From: Liquidambar formosana
Taxonomy: Eukaryota; Streptophyta; Magnoliopsida; Saxifragales; Altingiaceae
Reading direction: 5' to 3'
Length of the DNA: 64,000 bases
NCBI GenBank assembly: GCA_039720395.1
Contig: CM077826.1
Coordinates: 39,436,587 to 39,500,586 of the forward strand
Under the pieces are notes generated by a model. That model had not been told where the DNA came from and did no database searches. It saw only the letters and a program-made list of their open reading frames with translations. This document shows positions 30,688-42,171 of the stretch, in pieces. Numbering within the stretch: the stretch's first letter is position 1; each line of letters begins with the position of its first letter. The position numbers and the translations under genes are program-made.

Positions 30688-33600
30688 TCAACACACATCA
30701 TCACTCAAGCACATACCCAATTCACGTTTTATGAAATTAAACCTATCTTCTTGAAGAGGTTTTGTGAAGATATCCGCTAGTTGGTGCTCCGTACCAACAA
30801 ACTCAATCTTAACATCTCTTCTTTGAACATGATCTCTTATAAAATGATGTTTAATTTCAATGTGTTTGGTGTGTGAATGCTATATGGGGTTCTTAGTTAA
30901 ATTGATTGCACTTGTATTATCACATTTTATGGGAATATGATCATAATGAAGTCCAAAGTCCTCAAGTTGTTGTTTCATGTACAACACTTGCGCACAACAA
31001 CTTCCGGCCGCCAAATACTCAGCCTCGGCTGTAGAAATAGCAACCGAAGTTTGTTTCTTGCTAAACCAAGAAACTAGGGAGTGTCCAAGAAAGTGGCATG
31101 TCCCACTTGTGCTTTTGCGACCATCTTTGCATCCGGCAAAGGCCGCATCGGAGTAACTAAGCATGTCAAATGATGTGAATTTAGGATACCATATGCCAAG
31201 ATTAATAGTGCCACTAAGATATTTAAATATGCGTTTAACGGCAAGCATGTGAGATTCTTTAGGACATGATTGATATCTGGCATACAAACATACGCTATAC
31301 ATGATATCCGGCCTACTTGCGGTGAGATAAAGTAAACTACCAATCATACCTCGGTATTTCTTTTGATCCACGTATTCACCTTTCTCATCCTTCTCAAGTT
31401 TGATGGAGGTGCTCATTGGAGTGGCGAAATTCCTTCCCTCTTCCAATCCATACTTCTTGATTAAATCTTTGACATATTTGGATTGATTTAAAAAGGTTCT
31501 TTCCTTTGTTTGCTTGATTTGTAGTCCAATGAAGAAGTTGAGTTCGCCCATCATGCTCATTTCAAATTCTTCTTGCATGACTTTGGCAAAATCCTCACAC
31601 AAACTTACATTAGTAGAACCAAAGATAATATCATCAACATATATTTGAATAATAAGCATGTCCTTATCAATGGTTTTAATGAAAAGTGTGGTGTCAAGTT
31701 TTTCTCGTTTAAAACCATTTTTTATTTTAAAACCACTAAGTCTTTCATACCAAGCTCTAGGAGCTTGTTTCAAACTATATAGCATTTTGATAATTTGAAT
31801 ACGTGGTTTGGAAATTCATGACTTTCAAAACTGGGAGGTTGTTCAACATAAACTTCTTCCTCAATAAAACCATTTAGAAAAGCACTCTTGACATCCATTT
31901 AAAATAATTTGAAATCTTTATGGCAAGCAAATGCAAGTAGCATTCTAATAGCTTCAAGTCTAGCAACCGGTGCATATGTTTTATCATAATCAATACCTTC
32001 TCGTTGATTGAAACCTTGGGCAGCTAATCGTGCCTTGTTTCTAACAATTGTACCCGATTCATTCTTTTTGTTTCTATAGACCCATTTGGTGCCTATTACA
32101 CCATGATCATGTGGTGTAGGAACCAAGGTCCAAACCTTGTTCCTTTCAAATTGGTTAAGCTCTTCTTGCATAGCTAGTATCCAAGATTCATCACTTTCGG
32201 CCTCATTTATGTTTTTAGGTTCAATTTGAGATAAAAATGCAAGATGATCACATATATTTCTCATGGAAGAACGAGTTTTTACCCCACGTGAGAGTTCACC
32301 TAGGATTTGATCCTTAGGATGATTCCTCATAAATTTCCAAGTCTTGGTGGCATCCGGATGAAGTGGAGTGTTTTCAATTTCAACTTCTTCTTCCGGTTTC
32401 TTGATTTCAATGACTTCATCTTCTTCCTTTTCTTTGCCTTTGTCTTGTGGATCTTGCTTGTCATTGAGATTCAAGTTCTCAACTTGTTCTTGCAAGCTTG
32501 TACCTACATCATCATCATCATCCACATTTCTCTTGCGAGCAAGAGGGTTAATTTCATCAAATACAACATGCATTGATTCTTGAACGGTTAAAGTTCTCTT
32601 ATTAAACACCCTATATGCTTTGCTTTTCATAGAATAACCAAGAAACACACCTTCATCAGATTTATAATCAAATTTGGAAAGTTTATCTCTATCATTTAAT
32701 ATAAAACATTTACAACCAAAAACTTTAAAGTAACCTACGTTAGGTTTTTTATCATTCCATAATTCATAGGGAGTTTTACCAAGTTTAGATCTTAATAGTA
32801 CTCGATTCATAACATAGCATGCGGTGTTAACAGCCTCAGCCCAAAAGTATTGAGGTAAAGAATGTTCATTAAGCATGGTTCTAGACATTTCTTCAAGAGT
32901 TCTATTCTTTCTTTCAACCATACCATTTTGTTGAGGAGTTCTAGGAGCGGAGAAATTATGACCAAAACCATTTTCGTCACAATATTGTTCAATATCCTTA
33001 TTAACAAATTCGCTTCCCTTATCACTCCTAACATGTGTAATGGTATAGCCTTTCTCATTTTGGACTCTTATACAATATGCAATAAATGTAGCATGAGTCT
33101 CATCTTTATGTGTAAGGAAGAACACCCATGTATATCTAGAGTAGTCATCAACAATCACAAATGTATAATGCTTCCCTCCAAGGCTTACAATAGCAATAGG
33201 TCCAAATAAGTCCATATGAATAAGTTGCAAAGGTCTAGTAGTTGAAATATGAGATTTTGTTTTAAAAAAAGACTTGGTTTGTTTTCCAAATTGGCATGCA
33301 CTACAAACTCCATCTTTTGAAAACTTTGCTTTTGGTAAACCTCTTACAAGTTCATGCCTAGAAAGTTTTGAAATCAAATCCATGCTAGCATGTCCAAGTC
33401 TTTTATGTCATAACCAATGATTTTCATTTAAAGCGGAGAAGCAATGTACATTTTGTAATGCGATTTCTTCAAACTCTATAGCATAGATGTTACCAATCCT
33501 ATATGCAACGAATAAGGTTTTATCATCATCCTCAATTATGTATTTATTGGATTTAAAAGTAACTCTATAACCTTTATCACATAATTGACTAATGTTAAGG

Positions 33601-33835
33601 AGATTATGCTTTAAACCATCAACTAATAGAACATTTTCAATACAAAGTGAGGAATTCTTACCAACCTTTCCAATGCCAATTATCTTACCCTTGGCATTGT
33701 CTCCAAATGTCACATAGCCGCCGTCCTTGGGCTTCAAAGAAAAGAACTTTGATCTATCACCCGTTATGTGCCTTGAGCAACCGCTATCAAGAAACCATTT
33801 CTCATTGCTTGATGACTTCAAGCATACCTACACAA
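30688..33835 (-). pseudogene. Copia A pol: protease, integrase, reverse transcriptase, RNase H
   Basis: Protease: WFLDSGCSRHITGD with the DSG active site (33800-33755). Integrase: HKRLGH and CSACQFGKQ zinc-binding part, then catalytic D in HMDLFGPI, D in VRSDKGSEFVN and E in QQNGMVERKNR. RT: AFLNG-type palm, LKQAPRAWYERL and YVDDIIFGS. RNase H: YSDAAFAGCKDGRKSTSG and STAEAEYLAA, ending in SDDVC before the stop at 30688-30690. Breaks: TGA at 33408-33410 where relatives have Trp, TAA at 31899-31901, a one-base frame change near 31786, and TAG at 30880-30882. Catalytic residues are otherwise intact. Confidence 0.92.
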
Positions 33836-33837
33836 GT

Positions 33838-35568
33838 TCAAGTAACTCTTTTTGGTACCCATACTTTCTTGGGTCCATAGGGGTTAGCCATAGGAGGTGA
33901 GGTTCCCTTAACTACCCATACTCTCTTGGTGGAAACTTTAAGTCTTCTTCTCATGTTACAAGTATAAATGTTGTGTCCTTCCTTACTACAATAAATACAT
34001 GAGACTTTAGGTGTGCTAGAGACCGTAGGCTTAGGAAAGAAATTAATATAGGATTTTTGTTTAACATGTTCTTGATATCTAATACCGGCCTTGTCAAAGC
34101 ACCATCTTTGACTAGTTAATATCTTATCCAAGTTATCCCTTCCATTGGTAAACTTGGCCAAGGTATTAGTCAAGTCTTCAATCTTTTCTTTTAATGAAAT
34201 ATTTTCACTTTAAAGACTAGATTGAGAGATGATTGGAGGTAAGTTTATCTTACCTTTCAACTATAAGTTTTCATTTTTCAAAGCATTTAGTTCTTCTTGA
34301 AGAGATGAGATATTCTTTTTCAAATCATTGTTTTTGTGAGAAAATCTTTTTAATTCAAGAAAAGTATCTTCAAGAGTATCTTGTAATTCTTCATAAGTAG
34401 GAGGTTCTTCTATGGGATAATCAATAGAGTTAGGTTTGATTACCTCATCTTCTTTTGCCATAAGACAAAAGTTTGCAACCTCTTGATCACAAGAAGGCTC
34501 CTTATCTTCTTCATCACTATTTGCTTCATCATCCCAAGTGACGGTGAAAGCCTTCTTCTTGAATTTTCTATTGTCTTTGAAGTTGTTGTTGTTGTGACTT
34601 GTCTTGTTGTAGTTTTTGTTGAGTTGAGGACAATTTATCTTGATATGCCCGGGCTTCTTGCATTCAAAACACACTTGTGGTTCTCTATTTGAGGTCTCTC
34701 CTCTATTTGGAATCCTTTTGGAGGAGTCACCCTTGTTGAATCTCCTTCATTGATTTCTTCTAGAAAAGAACTTTTTGAGTTTGTGTGATATGAATGTAAT
34801 GTCTTCATCTTCCTCATTTTCACACTCTTCACTTGGTGGCTCTTCTTTATCTTGTGAGGCTTTGAGAGCCATGCTCTTAGATGTCTTCCCTTCATTAATT
34901 TCCCGAGCTTTGAATGCGAGTTCTTGTGTAACTATGTTGCCATCAAGATCACTCAAGGTTATTGATGATAGCTCCTTTGATTGAAGTAGAGTAGTGGTGA
35001 GGACATCCCATTGTTTAGGCAAGCTCCTAAGAATTTTTCTCACCAATTCGGAGTTAGTGTAAATCTTTCCAAGAGAACTCAAGGGATTAATAATAGCATT
35101 AAATCTAGCAAACATGTCTCTAATAGATTCATCCTTTTTCATTTTAAACATTTCATATTCACAAACAAGCATGTTAATTTTTGCTTCTTTTACTTGAGAT
35201 GTTCCTTCATAGGTGACTTCTAATGTGTCGCATATCTCTTTAGCACTAGTACACCTAGAGATTTTGCTAAACTCATCATTAGTTAGAGCACAATATAGCA
35301 AGCCAATGGCTTTAGAATTAAGTTCAAGGGACTTGTGATCAGCTGTGCTGTATTCTTGTGATACTTTAGGAAGTGTAACTCCATCTACCACTTTAGTAGG
35401 GATTAAAGGACCCTTAGAAGTGATATTCCACAGCTCATAGCTAGTGGATTGAATAAAAATTTGCATTCTAATTTTCTAGAAATTGTATAGAGATGCATCT
35501 CCATTGAAAAGTAGTGGTCTATTGGACGATTGTCCTTCGGTGAATCCGTTACTACTATAGTTAGCCAT
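33838..35568 (-). pseudogene. Copia A gag with two CCHC zinc knuckles
   Basis: Begins at ATG 35568 (MANYSSNGFTEGQS). A TAG at 35476-35478 replaces the conserved Trp about 30 codons in. The capsid-like UBN2-type domain follows (35466-34750; FKMKKDESIRDMFARFNAII and NSELVRKILRSLP), then a TGA at 34747-34749. Next come a first knuckle, CFECKKPGHIKINC, and an acidic stretch. Stops at 34261-34263 and 34210-34212 are followed by a second knuckle, CIYCSKEGHNIYTC, and a basic tail. Pol is in another frame, so a frameshift or a damaged junction lies at about 33830-33845. Two knuckles and a long gag suit Sireviruses. Confidence 0.9.
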
Positions 35569-35610
35569 ATCATTCCTCGTAAGACAAATATGTCAAATGC
35601 TAGAAGTTGG

Positions 35611-35622
35611 GCTCTGATACCA
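35611..35622 (-). other. Copia A primer-binding site (initiator tRNA-Met)
   Basis: TGGTATCAGAGC on the minus strand, two bases from the 5' LTR end. It is complementary to the 3' end of plant initiator tRNA-Met, the usual primer of copia elements. Confidence 0.92.
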
Positions 35623-35624
35623 AT

Positions 35625-36591
35625 TATTGTCCCAAATATATAACTCTAGAGGGGGGTGAATAGGGTTATTGGCCAAATTAAAAGTTAATTGCAAGCTCAA
35701 AGATCAGATTATTGCAAGTAAAGATAAATACAAGAACAAGCAATAATAAGGAGATTAAAAGTAAAAGAATGCAAACGATGTTAACGAGGTTTGGCCTTCC
35801 CGCCTACGTCCTCGTCTCAAGAGCTCGCTTAAGGATTCACCAATCCACTATCACTCTCCTTCAAGGTGGAGCAGCAAACCTTTACAACTCCAAGTGTTCT
35901 TCACCAACACTTGTTCAAGATACACTCTTGAAGTGCTTATAAATGGGGTTTCTCTCAACCCTTGAATACAAGATGATTTGAGTATATTTTTGTGCTCAAG
36001 AAACTCTCTGTAAAGAGTGGATACACAGACGTCTTAAAGTACATTTCAGACGTCTTATAGAGACGTCTTAAAAAACTAGAGAGGATGTTTTTTAGGACTT
36101 TATACCTCAGATGTCTTAAGCCTATTTCAGACGTCTTAAACCTGATTCAGACGTCTTAAACGAATTTGTAGACGTCTTAATCAGTGTTTCAGACGCCTTA
36201 AATAACTTTAAGACATCTTAAAGCTCTGCATTAGGAATTATTATAAAGAGCTTAAGACCTGATTTTCAAGGGTTTATTTCCTTGAGTCAAGAAACTCTAA
36301 ATATGATCAACTGGGTTCATTTTAGATATTACCAAGATAGTGCATGAACCTAAAGCCCTTAAATCACAAATGACCATTAAGTTGGATCAATCTTACATAA
36401 AACCCTATATGTCTTCACTTGATCTTCTTTTTGGCTTTATTATCAATCTTTTTTGATGTCCATCATGTGTCATACCTATGTGGCTTGGTGTTGACCTGCC
36501 TTCAAGCTTAATTTGAAATAATTAGTACTTAAGACCGTCTTATGCATTGTTATCATCAAAATCAATAGTAATGAAACCATTTGGGCCAACA
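35625..36591 (-). repeat. Copia A 5' LTR (967 bp, internally deleted)
   Basis: Aligns end to end with the 3' LTR except for a missing block of 476 bp that corresponds to about 27283-27757 there. The loss removes the putative TATA region and about half of the GACGTC palindromes (6 exact copies remain). The inner terminus reads TATTG instead of TGTTG. Confidence 0.92.
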
Positions 36592-36596
36592 GTAGC

Positions 36597-36910
36597 TGGA
36601 CTATAGATCCTATATAGTTAGTGCACTAATATACTATGAGAATTTTAGGCTATGGGTCGTTAGGCAATAATAGCATGTTTTATGGAACGTTGCATTATTA
36701 GAGCATGTTTTTGAGACCCCATTTTTGTGACGTTGGTTAAAGTCTTTATTTGTGATGAAATTTCATAACTTTAGACATATGTTGTTTTCTATATCTTGAC
36801 AAGAGATACATATGTAAGATAATCCATCTTTGTGATTACCATTTATATGATGTCTTGAGCTAGATAGTTATAAGTATGTGTGCTTAAGTAGGGGCGTTAC
36901 AAAACGTTTC
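36597..36910 (+). other. Probable right end of an old LTR split by copia A
   Basis: Continues the sequence left of 26874. It contains TGTTGTTTTCTATATCTTGACA-like text (one base trimmed here) and ends GGGGCGTTACA at about 36901, in the manner of a Ty3/gypsy LTR. The left boundary was not found. Confidence 0.35.
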
Positions 36911-38271
36911 TGCAAAATTCCCAACAATTTCTAGGATATTTTAAACATGGCAGTTCTTGACACTTATTCGATTATTTTAGGCTTTTAAGAGCTCTAAAAT
37001 ACAATCCTTTATATTAGAATCAATAATGTTTCTTGCAAATCAGAATAATATCATTTGATATGTTTTTTGTTCAGTCAAATGCATTCTAAACCTTTTAGCC
37101 CCCAAGACATTGACATGTTTTACAAAAAATTAGTCCATCTTTAAAAATTATAAAGGTATCATGAGGCCATCTAAAGCGTAGTGGTGATGCAATCTTTTCC
37201 CTTTATTGCCTTCAAGTTTTCCATCTCTCAAGGGAATTGGGAGGCAATATTAAATCTTTTTGCTAGAGTTATATGTGTGTGTATATATACACTTATTTAT
37301 ATGAGACTAAGTTTTATACAATTATTTGACTCATTAAAAATAAACTAAAAATCAGAAGATGCAGACTTCAAATTCATTTTCATTTTGACTTCTCAACTAA
37401 GAGTGCAACTTCACTTTTGCCACCCAATTGTAGTCCCATTTAATCTCCCAACCAGAATGTCAAGGTACCAGATTGTTACACCTTTACTTGCATGGGTTTG
37501 GTGTGCAAGTAAAAGTGCTTTAGCCAAAGGAGAAAAAGGAGTATAAAGCTCTTTTAGAGAAGTCAAGAGAGTGGTGCTTTTGGGCAAAAGAGGTTCTAAC
37601 CTCTACTCGAGAAGATGTTCCCCCGTTTAATGAATCTTTTCATGTGGACTAATTTATCCATATTTAAATTTTAAAATGACATTTATGCCTATGCCTATAC
37701 TATAGATATTTGGAGTATGCATAGTATGTATGAGCAGTTGAGCACTAGACATTGAGCTGTACATAAAGTGATCCTATAAACATCCATGCTAGCCTTCATA
37801 GGTGGTTCTATCAACTTTATTCTATAAGCATTTATTAATTTGATGTCTCATTTTATTGGTGGGTCCTATCTTCAAGCTAAATTTGACGATAAGAAGAGGA
37901 AAGTAAATTGTTGTACTTAATTAAAAACTCAAACATATTAGTTAGAAGAAGGCCCCCCCTTTTTTGACGGTGATGTATTTATAAGTTACCAAGAGTAATT
38001 TGGTTTCCTTTTATTTTCCTGTTCTTATATTCTTTTTCCTTCTCTTGATAAAATTCTGAGCCTATAGTATATGATTTGAGGCCTTTAGGGTGCCAACCTA
38101 GTTGGGATGTTAGAGTGTCTTATGATGTTTGAAGCTCATCTTAAAAATAATAATAAAAAAAGCTCCCTTTTTTTAATGGCAATTGTTTGAATCAATGAAA
38201 TTTGAATATAGTAGTTGAAAAGTGTCCCTTTTTTTTTCTTCTAAATGTCTAGATGCACTTGTCAACCTTGA
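36911..38271. other. Intergenic DNA with degraded repeats
   Basis: No gene recognised. A phrase near 38092-38114 (GGTGCCAACCTAGTTGGGATG) resembles a SINE internal region but is too short to call. T- and A-rich tracts occur near 37960 and 38160. Confidence 0.45.
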
Positions 38272-38470
38272 AGGGTGGACTAAGTGGTCCTAGGGCCTCT
38301 TATCAAACAAGATATCTTGGGTTCAACTCTCATCACTCCCCTCCTCCCCCTAGCCGACCACCCCTATGGACTTTGTCTTGTAATTGCCCAATGCATGTGG
38401 AACGAAAGGACTACATATGCCTAGGGGATTAGTCGCATGCAAAGCATCCCCTGATATCTAATATTTTTTT
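38272..38470 (+). mobile_element. tRNA-derived SINE
   Basis: A-box-like TGGACTAAGTGG at 38276-38287 and B-box-like GGGTTCAACTCT at 38319-38330, spaced as in a tRNA-type RNA polymerase III promoter. A body shared with the copy at 22041 follows (AATTGCCCAATGCATGTGG, GGGGATTAGTC) and a T-rich tail at 38462-38470. No target duplication was identified. Confidence 0.65.
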
Positions 38471-39134
38471 TAAAAAGCATAGATCTTTTAAGAATTACTT
38501 CACTAAAAAATGATTGAAGCTGCACCAAACGGGGCGTTAATGTTTTGGTCCAACTATTTTATGCCTTTTTGCTTCTAAGGTATAATCAAATTTTTTTCAT
38601 TTTAGGTTTAAGTTTAACAGAGTTAATTTGGGTTTTTCATCTAACTCGCTAGTGTTACACACTTCATACATCTACACAAACAAACAAACAAAAACTCAAG
38701 GAAGAAAAAAAAAAGTTGCATAAGTTAGTGATTGTAATATTGTATATTTGTATGAGAAATAATCATAAACGGAGGGAAGTACCGACTGAACACATGGACT
38801 TGCCAGAAGATTGATCGAATTGCAAAGATCACCGGGAATTCTCGCTAGAGATTGGGTGGATTAAAATGCTAGAACAACAGACCATCACCGCCCTGATCTA
38901 ATGGGAAAGAGTTGAGAAGATAAACAACCTTAAAGGATGAGTATGTAACCGCATATGCCATTGGCTTGGGTTTGTCCATCACTTTGAGTTTTAAATGGTC
39001 AAGACTCTTCACTGTCAAAAAAATTCATGAGAGAGAGAGAAAGAGATTTGATGTAACTGAGCTCAAACAAATTTAATAGAAAAGCAGAAAATGAACTCAT
39101 ACTTTTATATATACCAATTATCATCACCTTGTTT
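38471..39134. other. Intergenic DNA 3' of the NLR remnant
   Basis: AT-rich, with a short (GA)n near 39030-39048. No gene, RNA or element recognised. Confidence 0.5.
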
Positions 39135-40315
39135 CTATGACAAATTGTATGGCACAACTTCTATGTTTTGGAAGGTTGTGATATACTGCAATCCATCTGG
39201 GATCATCTTCAAATGACTACAGTATGCTAACTCTAGCATTCTAAGGCTTGGCATTGCTTCGTCTTCCACCTTCCAAGTTTCAAGTTTATGAAGCCCCCAA
39301 AGCTTTAAAAATTGAAGTCGTTGAAATCCTCCGAAAAAGCAAACCATTTCCTTTCCTATGTAAGAATAGCCAAACAATGTGAGAATCTGTAAATTTTGCA
39401 GCTTCTCTAGTGTTGGGAAGAGGTATTCCCTTAGTTTACACCTTATTAAGGTGAGTATTGTTAGATTTGGTGGAAAATCATGGACATCTAAAAGCTTTTC
39501 TAGAAATATTCCTTCCATATACAGCATATAAAGATGCTTGTTATTTGGAAATCGCATCATTGTTGGTAATATATAAGGATACTCTCCCCCAGCTGATGCC
39601 CTCAGTTTTAAGATTTCAAGTCTATCCAATCTGACAAACCAGTTGGACAATGATTTTCCTTGTGAAGCTAAATCACCACAAACCTTTAACCCCTTAAGAT
39701 GTACCTAAAGTACGTTATCCAACCCACCTTTTTCCCGAGTCTCTCCGTCTACATATACCCCCCCAAAGCATTTGGAGGTTTTTTAGACTCAAAGAACTAC
39801 TATTGCTACTTACTGGTGGATCCATGATTTTACTACCCATATTCCCATCCATATACAGATGCCGCAGTTGTTGAAGCTGCCAGATTGGGTGATCAAAAAT
39901 AGTAATCTGTGTATATTTTGATATCTAGAGTTTGGAGGTTCCTTAGGTTGCCCAAAGAAGAGGGAAGACTACCTAAATTTGTGTCTTAAACCTAGTTAAA
40001 TACCTTAAATGAAATAGTTGGCCAAGTGCCTGAGGTAACATAGGCTTAGGCTTAGCCACACCTTTTAGATCAAGGACCTTGAGGAATCCAATACCCTTTT
40101 CTTGAATGCCATTATCAAGAAACTTCGATACCAATATTCCATCTATAGCTTCAAACCTAGTGCCAAAAACCAAATAGGAGTGAAGATGATAGATAAAGGA
40201 TGCGCATTTGTCGACTTTATAAGTTTATAGTGTGCAACATTCCGACGAATTCTAACTAGTCGATGTTGAAGTCCAGTTGGACATGTAGCTTCATGCCATT
40301 CGTTTATCTTATAAA
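39135..40315 (-). pseudogene. CC-NLR (RPP13-like) leucine-rich-repeat remnant
   Basis: The minus strand shows the end of an NB-ARC-LRR resistance protein. Near 40315-40180 lies EWHEATCPTGLQHRLVRIRR, the usual junction before the LRRs. Then GIGFLKVLDLKGVA and LPQALGQLFHLRYL (40173-39973), WQLQQLRHLYMDG near 39860, and an open LRR block 39650-39138 (VRLDRLEILKLRASAGGEYP, LQFLKLWGLHKLETWKVED) ending YNLS. Frames change at least twice and stops occur between 39650 and 39975. The coiled coil and P-loop parts are absent, so it is a 5'-truncated pseudogene. Confidence 0.85.
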
Positions 40316-41340
40316 ACTTTCAATTACATTACTAAATGAACGGAACTGGATCCTTTGCTATGGTATGGCAGAGAGCATCTCGCCATACAAGGAAGCATAG
40401 CTCGACACGTGCAAATATGTAATCCAATGAATAGCATTTCTCCCTACTCAAAAAAATTTTGTTTTGAGTGTTACTATGACTTTTAAGGGAAAAAGATTTG
40501 TTGCCCTCCCATCTCCAATTGTCTTTTCTAGCAAGAGCTTACTCTAACATCTCTTCCCCTTCCATCACCTTCCTTTTTCTATCCACCTTCCTGGCTTCCT
40601 CCGACCAACCTCCGCCATCGCCGCCACCTCTCTATTTCCCCATGACTATAACCAAAAGCTTTCAATGGAGTGGATTCCCACTCAATTTTCACTGGCAAGC
40701 TCTTGAACCCAATGTCGCTATCCCTTTCTACAAAATCCAATCAGGATGGGTCGGTGGTACTATTATTAGGAAGAAGATAGATGAAGTAGATGGTGGGGGC
40801 ATTTGATTCCATGAGAAAAAGACATTAAAATGAAGATACCTAGAAGGGGAATTTGCTTAAAATGAAGAACACAAACCCATAAAATGAGATTTAAAAGATT
40901 TGATGAAAATCATATATGAATCCATAATTTTATACAAGTCATCGTTGGTGAACCTACTCCCTCATCGGCAAAATCATCAATGACTTATCGTTAAGATCTC
41001 ATTCACAGGAAAATCTCCACCTTTAATTTGTAAAAGATTGAAAATTGGGTTTTAGAGAGAGAAAAAAAATGGTGGAATTCATTGGAGAGGTTGGGATCAG
41101 CGGCTGAGGTAGGTATTTGTCAAGGATTCAAGGTTCCTTTAGAAAATAAAAAGCAAGTGCCCAAAACACCATCACAGTTGAGGGCTGCCGGACTAGGACG
41201 TCAAAGAGAGAAGAGATCGATGCCAAAAAGAGGGAAAGGATAATACAAAACGGTGATGTTTATTGTACAATTTTGTAGAAAAAACAAATGACTGTTAGAT
41301 CACCTTTTAAGCCACGTGTCGCACCACCATTACATATGGG
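40316..41340. other. Intergenic DNA, no supported gene
   Basis: A plus-strand open frame (40498-40806) has Ser/Pro-rich sequence without family features. Nothing else stands out before the copia B left LTR. Confidence 0.45.
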
Positions 41341-41345
41341 TTCTC

Positions 41346-42015
41346 TGTAAGACTTTATTGTGGGCTACCATTGATTAAATCTAGATTGATGAGAAATTAA
41401 TATTGTGAGTTACCAGATTTCCAGTTAAGGATGTGATTAATAAAGTGATATGTGTTATGGAACACCTTAGTCACGTGTGACCATGTGCTTATAAAATATG
41501 GATGGAATGTGTAACGCCTTATTAATAATGATCAATAGTGCATTAAAGGAGGTGTATATTAGTAGCAGACCATGGTATTACCATGGCGATGACTATAGAG
41601 GATTATTTATATATGTTCACTGACACACAGTTCTCTTATTTTCTTTTGTCACATTACTTTCCTTCTCCTTCTTGTCTCCTTATTTTCTATACCGCAGAAC
41701 CTCTTTTTTCTTACTTCCCTTTACCTCATTTAATGCACATAATCTGAAAGGATGATTTTATGATGGAAAAGATCATCTTTTCTTCTCCTATATAATGAGG
41801 TTAAGTCCCCATCCTCACACACAAGAAACACAAGCCTTGCCTTATTGAAAGGTTTAAAACTAAAGGTGTGCAGAGGGTGGAAGATTTCAGTATTGGGTAA
41901 TTTAGGGTTTCAATTCATCCAAAAGGCTAGCTCAGGTATGCATTCTAATTGACTAATTATTGTATGCTTATAAACTTAGCAATATGTATATGTTCTATAT
42001 ATAAATATTCTAATA
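41346..42015 (+). repeat. Copia B 5' LTR (670 bp)
   Basis: Starts TGTAAGAC and ends TCTAATA (ACA decayed to ATA). A TATA-type word CTATATAATGAGG lies near 41790, also present in the right LTR near 54428. Confidence 0.92.
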
Positions 42016-42017
42016 GT

Positions 42018-42029
42018 TGGTATCAGAGC
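42018..42029 (+). other. Copia B primer-binding site (initiator tRNA-Met)
   Basis: TGGTATCAGAGC two bases inside the left LTR, the same primer class as copia A. Confidence 0.92.
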
Positions 42030-42171
42030 CTCTCTGTTCAAGTTTGTGGGCTGCAAAATGAGTAATTTTATTTCTGAATCTCCCATACCCATATAATAAG
42101 TGTTAGGATAGCATATGATTTACAAAAAACCTTTACTCCTTTACTTGTAGACTGAGAATTTTGAAAGCCAT

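Larger units (their letters stand above)
26879..36591 (-). mobile_element. Ty1/copia retrotransposon of Sirevirus type (copia A), nearly complete
   Basis: A 9,713-bp element flanked by a perfect 5-bp duplication, GTAGC, at 26874-26878 and 36592-36596. Read on the minus strand: 5' LTR (36591-35625), primer site TGGTATCAGAGC (35622-35611), gag, protease, integrase, RT, RNase H, a spacer, an additional ORF in env position, two polypurine tracts, and the 3' LTR (28321-26879). The order protease-integrase-RT-RNase H defines Ty1/copia. The extra 3' ORF, multiple polypurine tracts and palindrome-rich LTRs are described hallmarks of the Sirevirus lineage. Stops in gag, pol and the extra ORF make it non-autonomous now. 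I count 7 substitutions over the last 360 aligned LTR bases, so insertion was fairly recent. Confidence 0.93.

Noticed and set aside
31573..31782. Plus-strand open frames over copia A pol (also 32307-32583, 32862-33209, 34775-35223)
   Set aside because: They are antisense shadows of the pol and gag reading frames.
40498..40806. 102-residue open frame near the NLR remnant
   Set aside because: It is Ser/Pro rich, without homology features or splice context; kept only as unannotated intergenic DNA.
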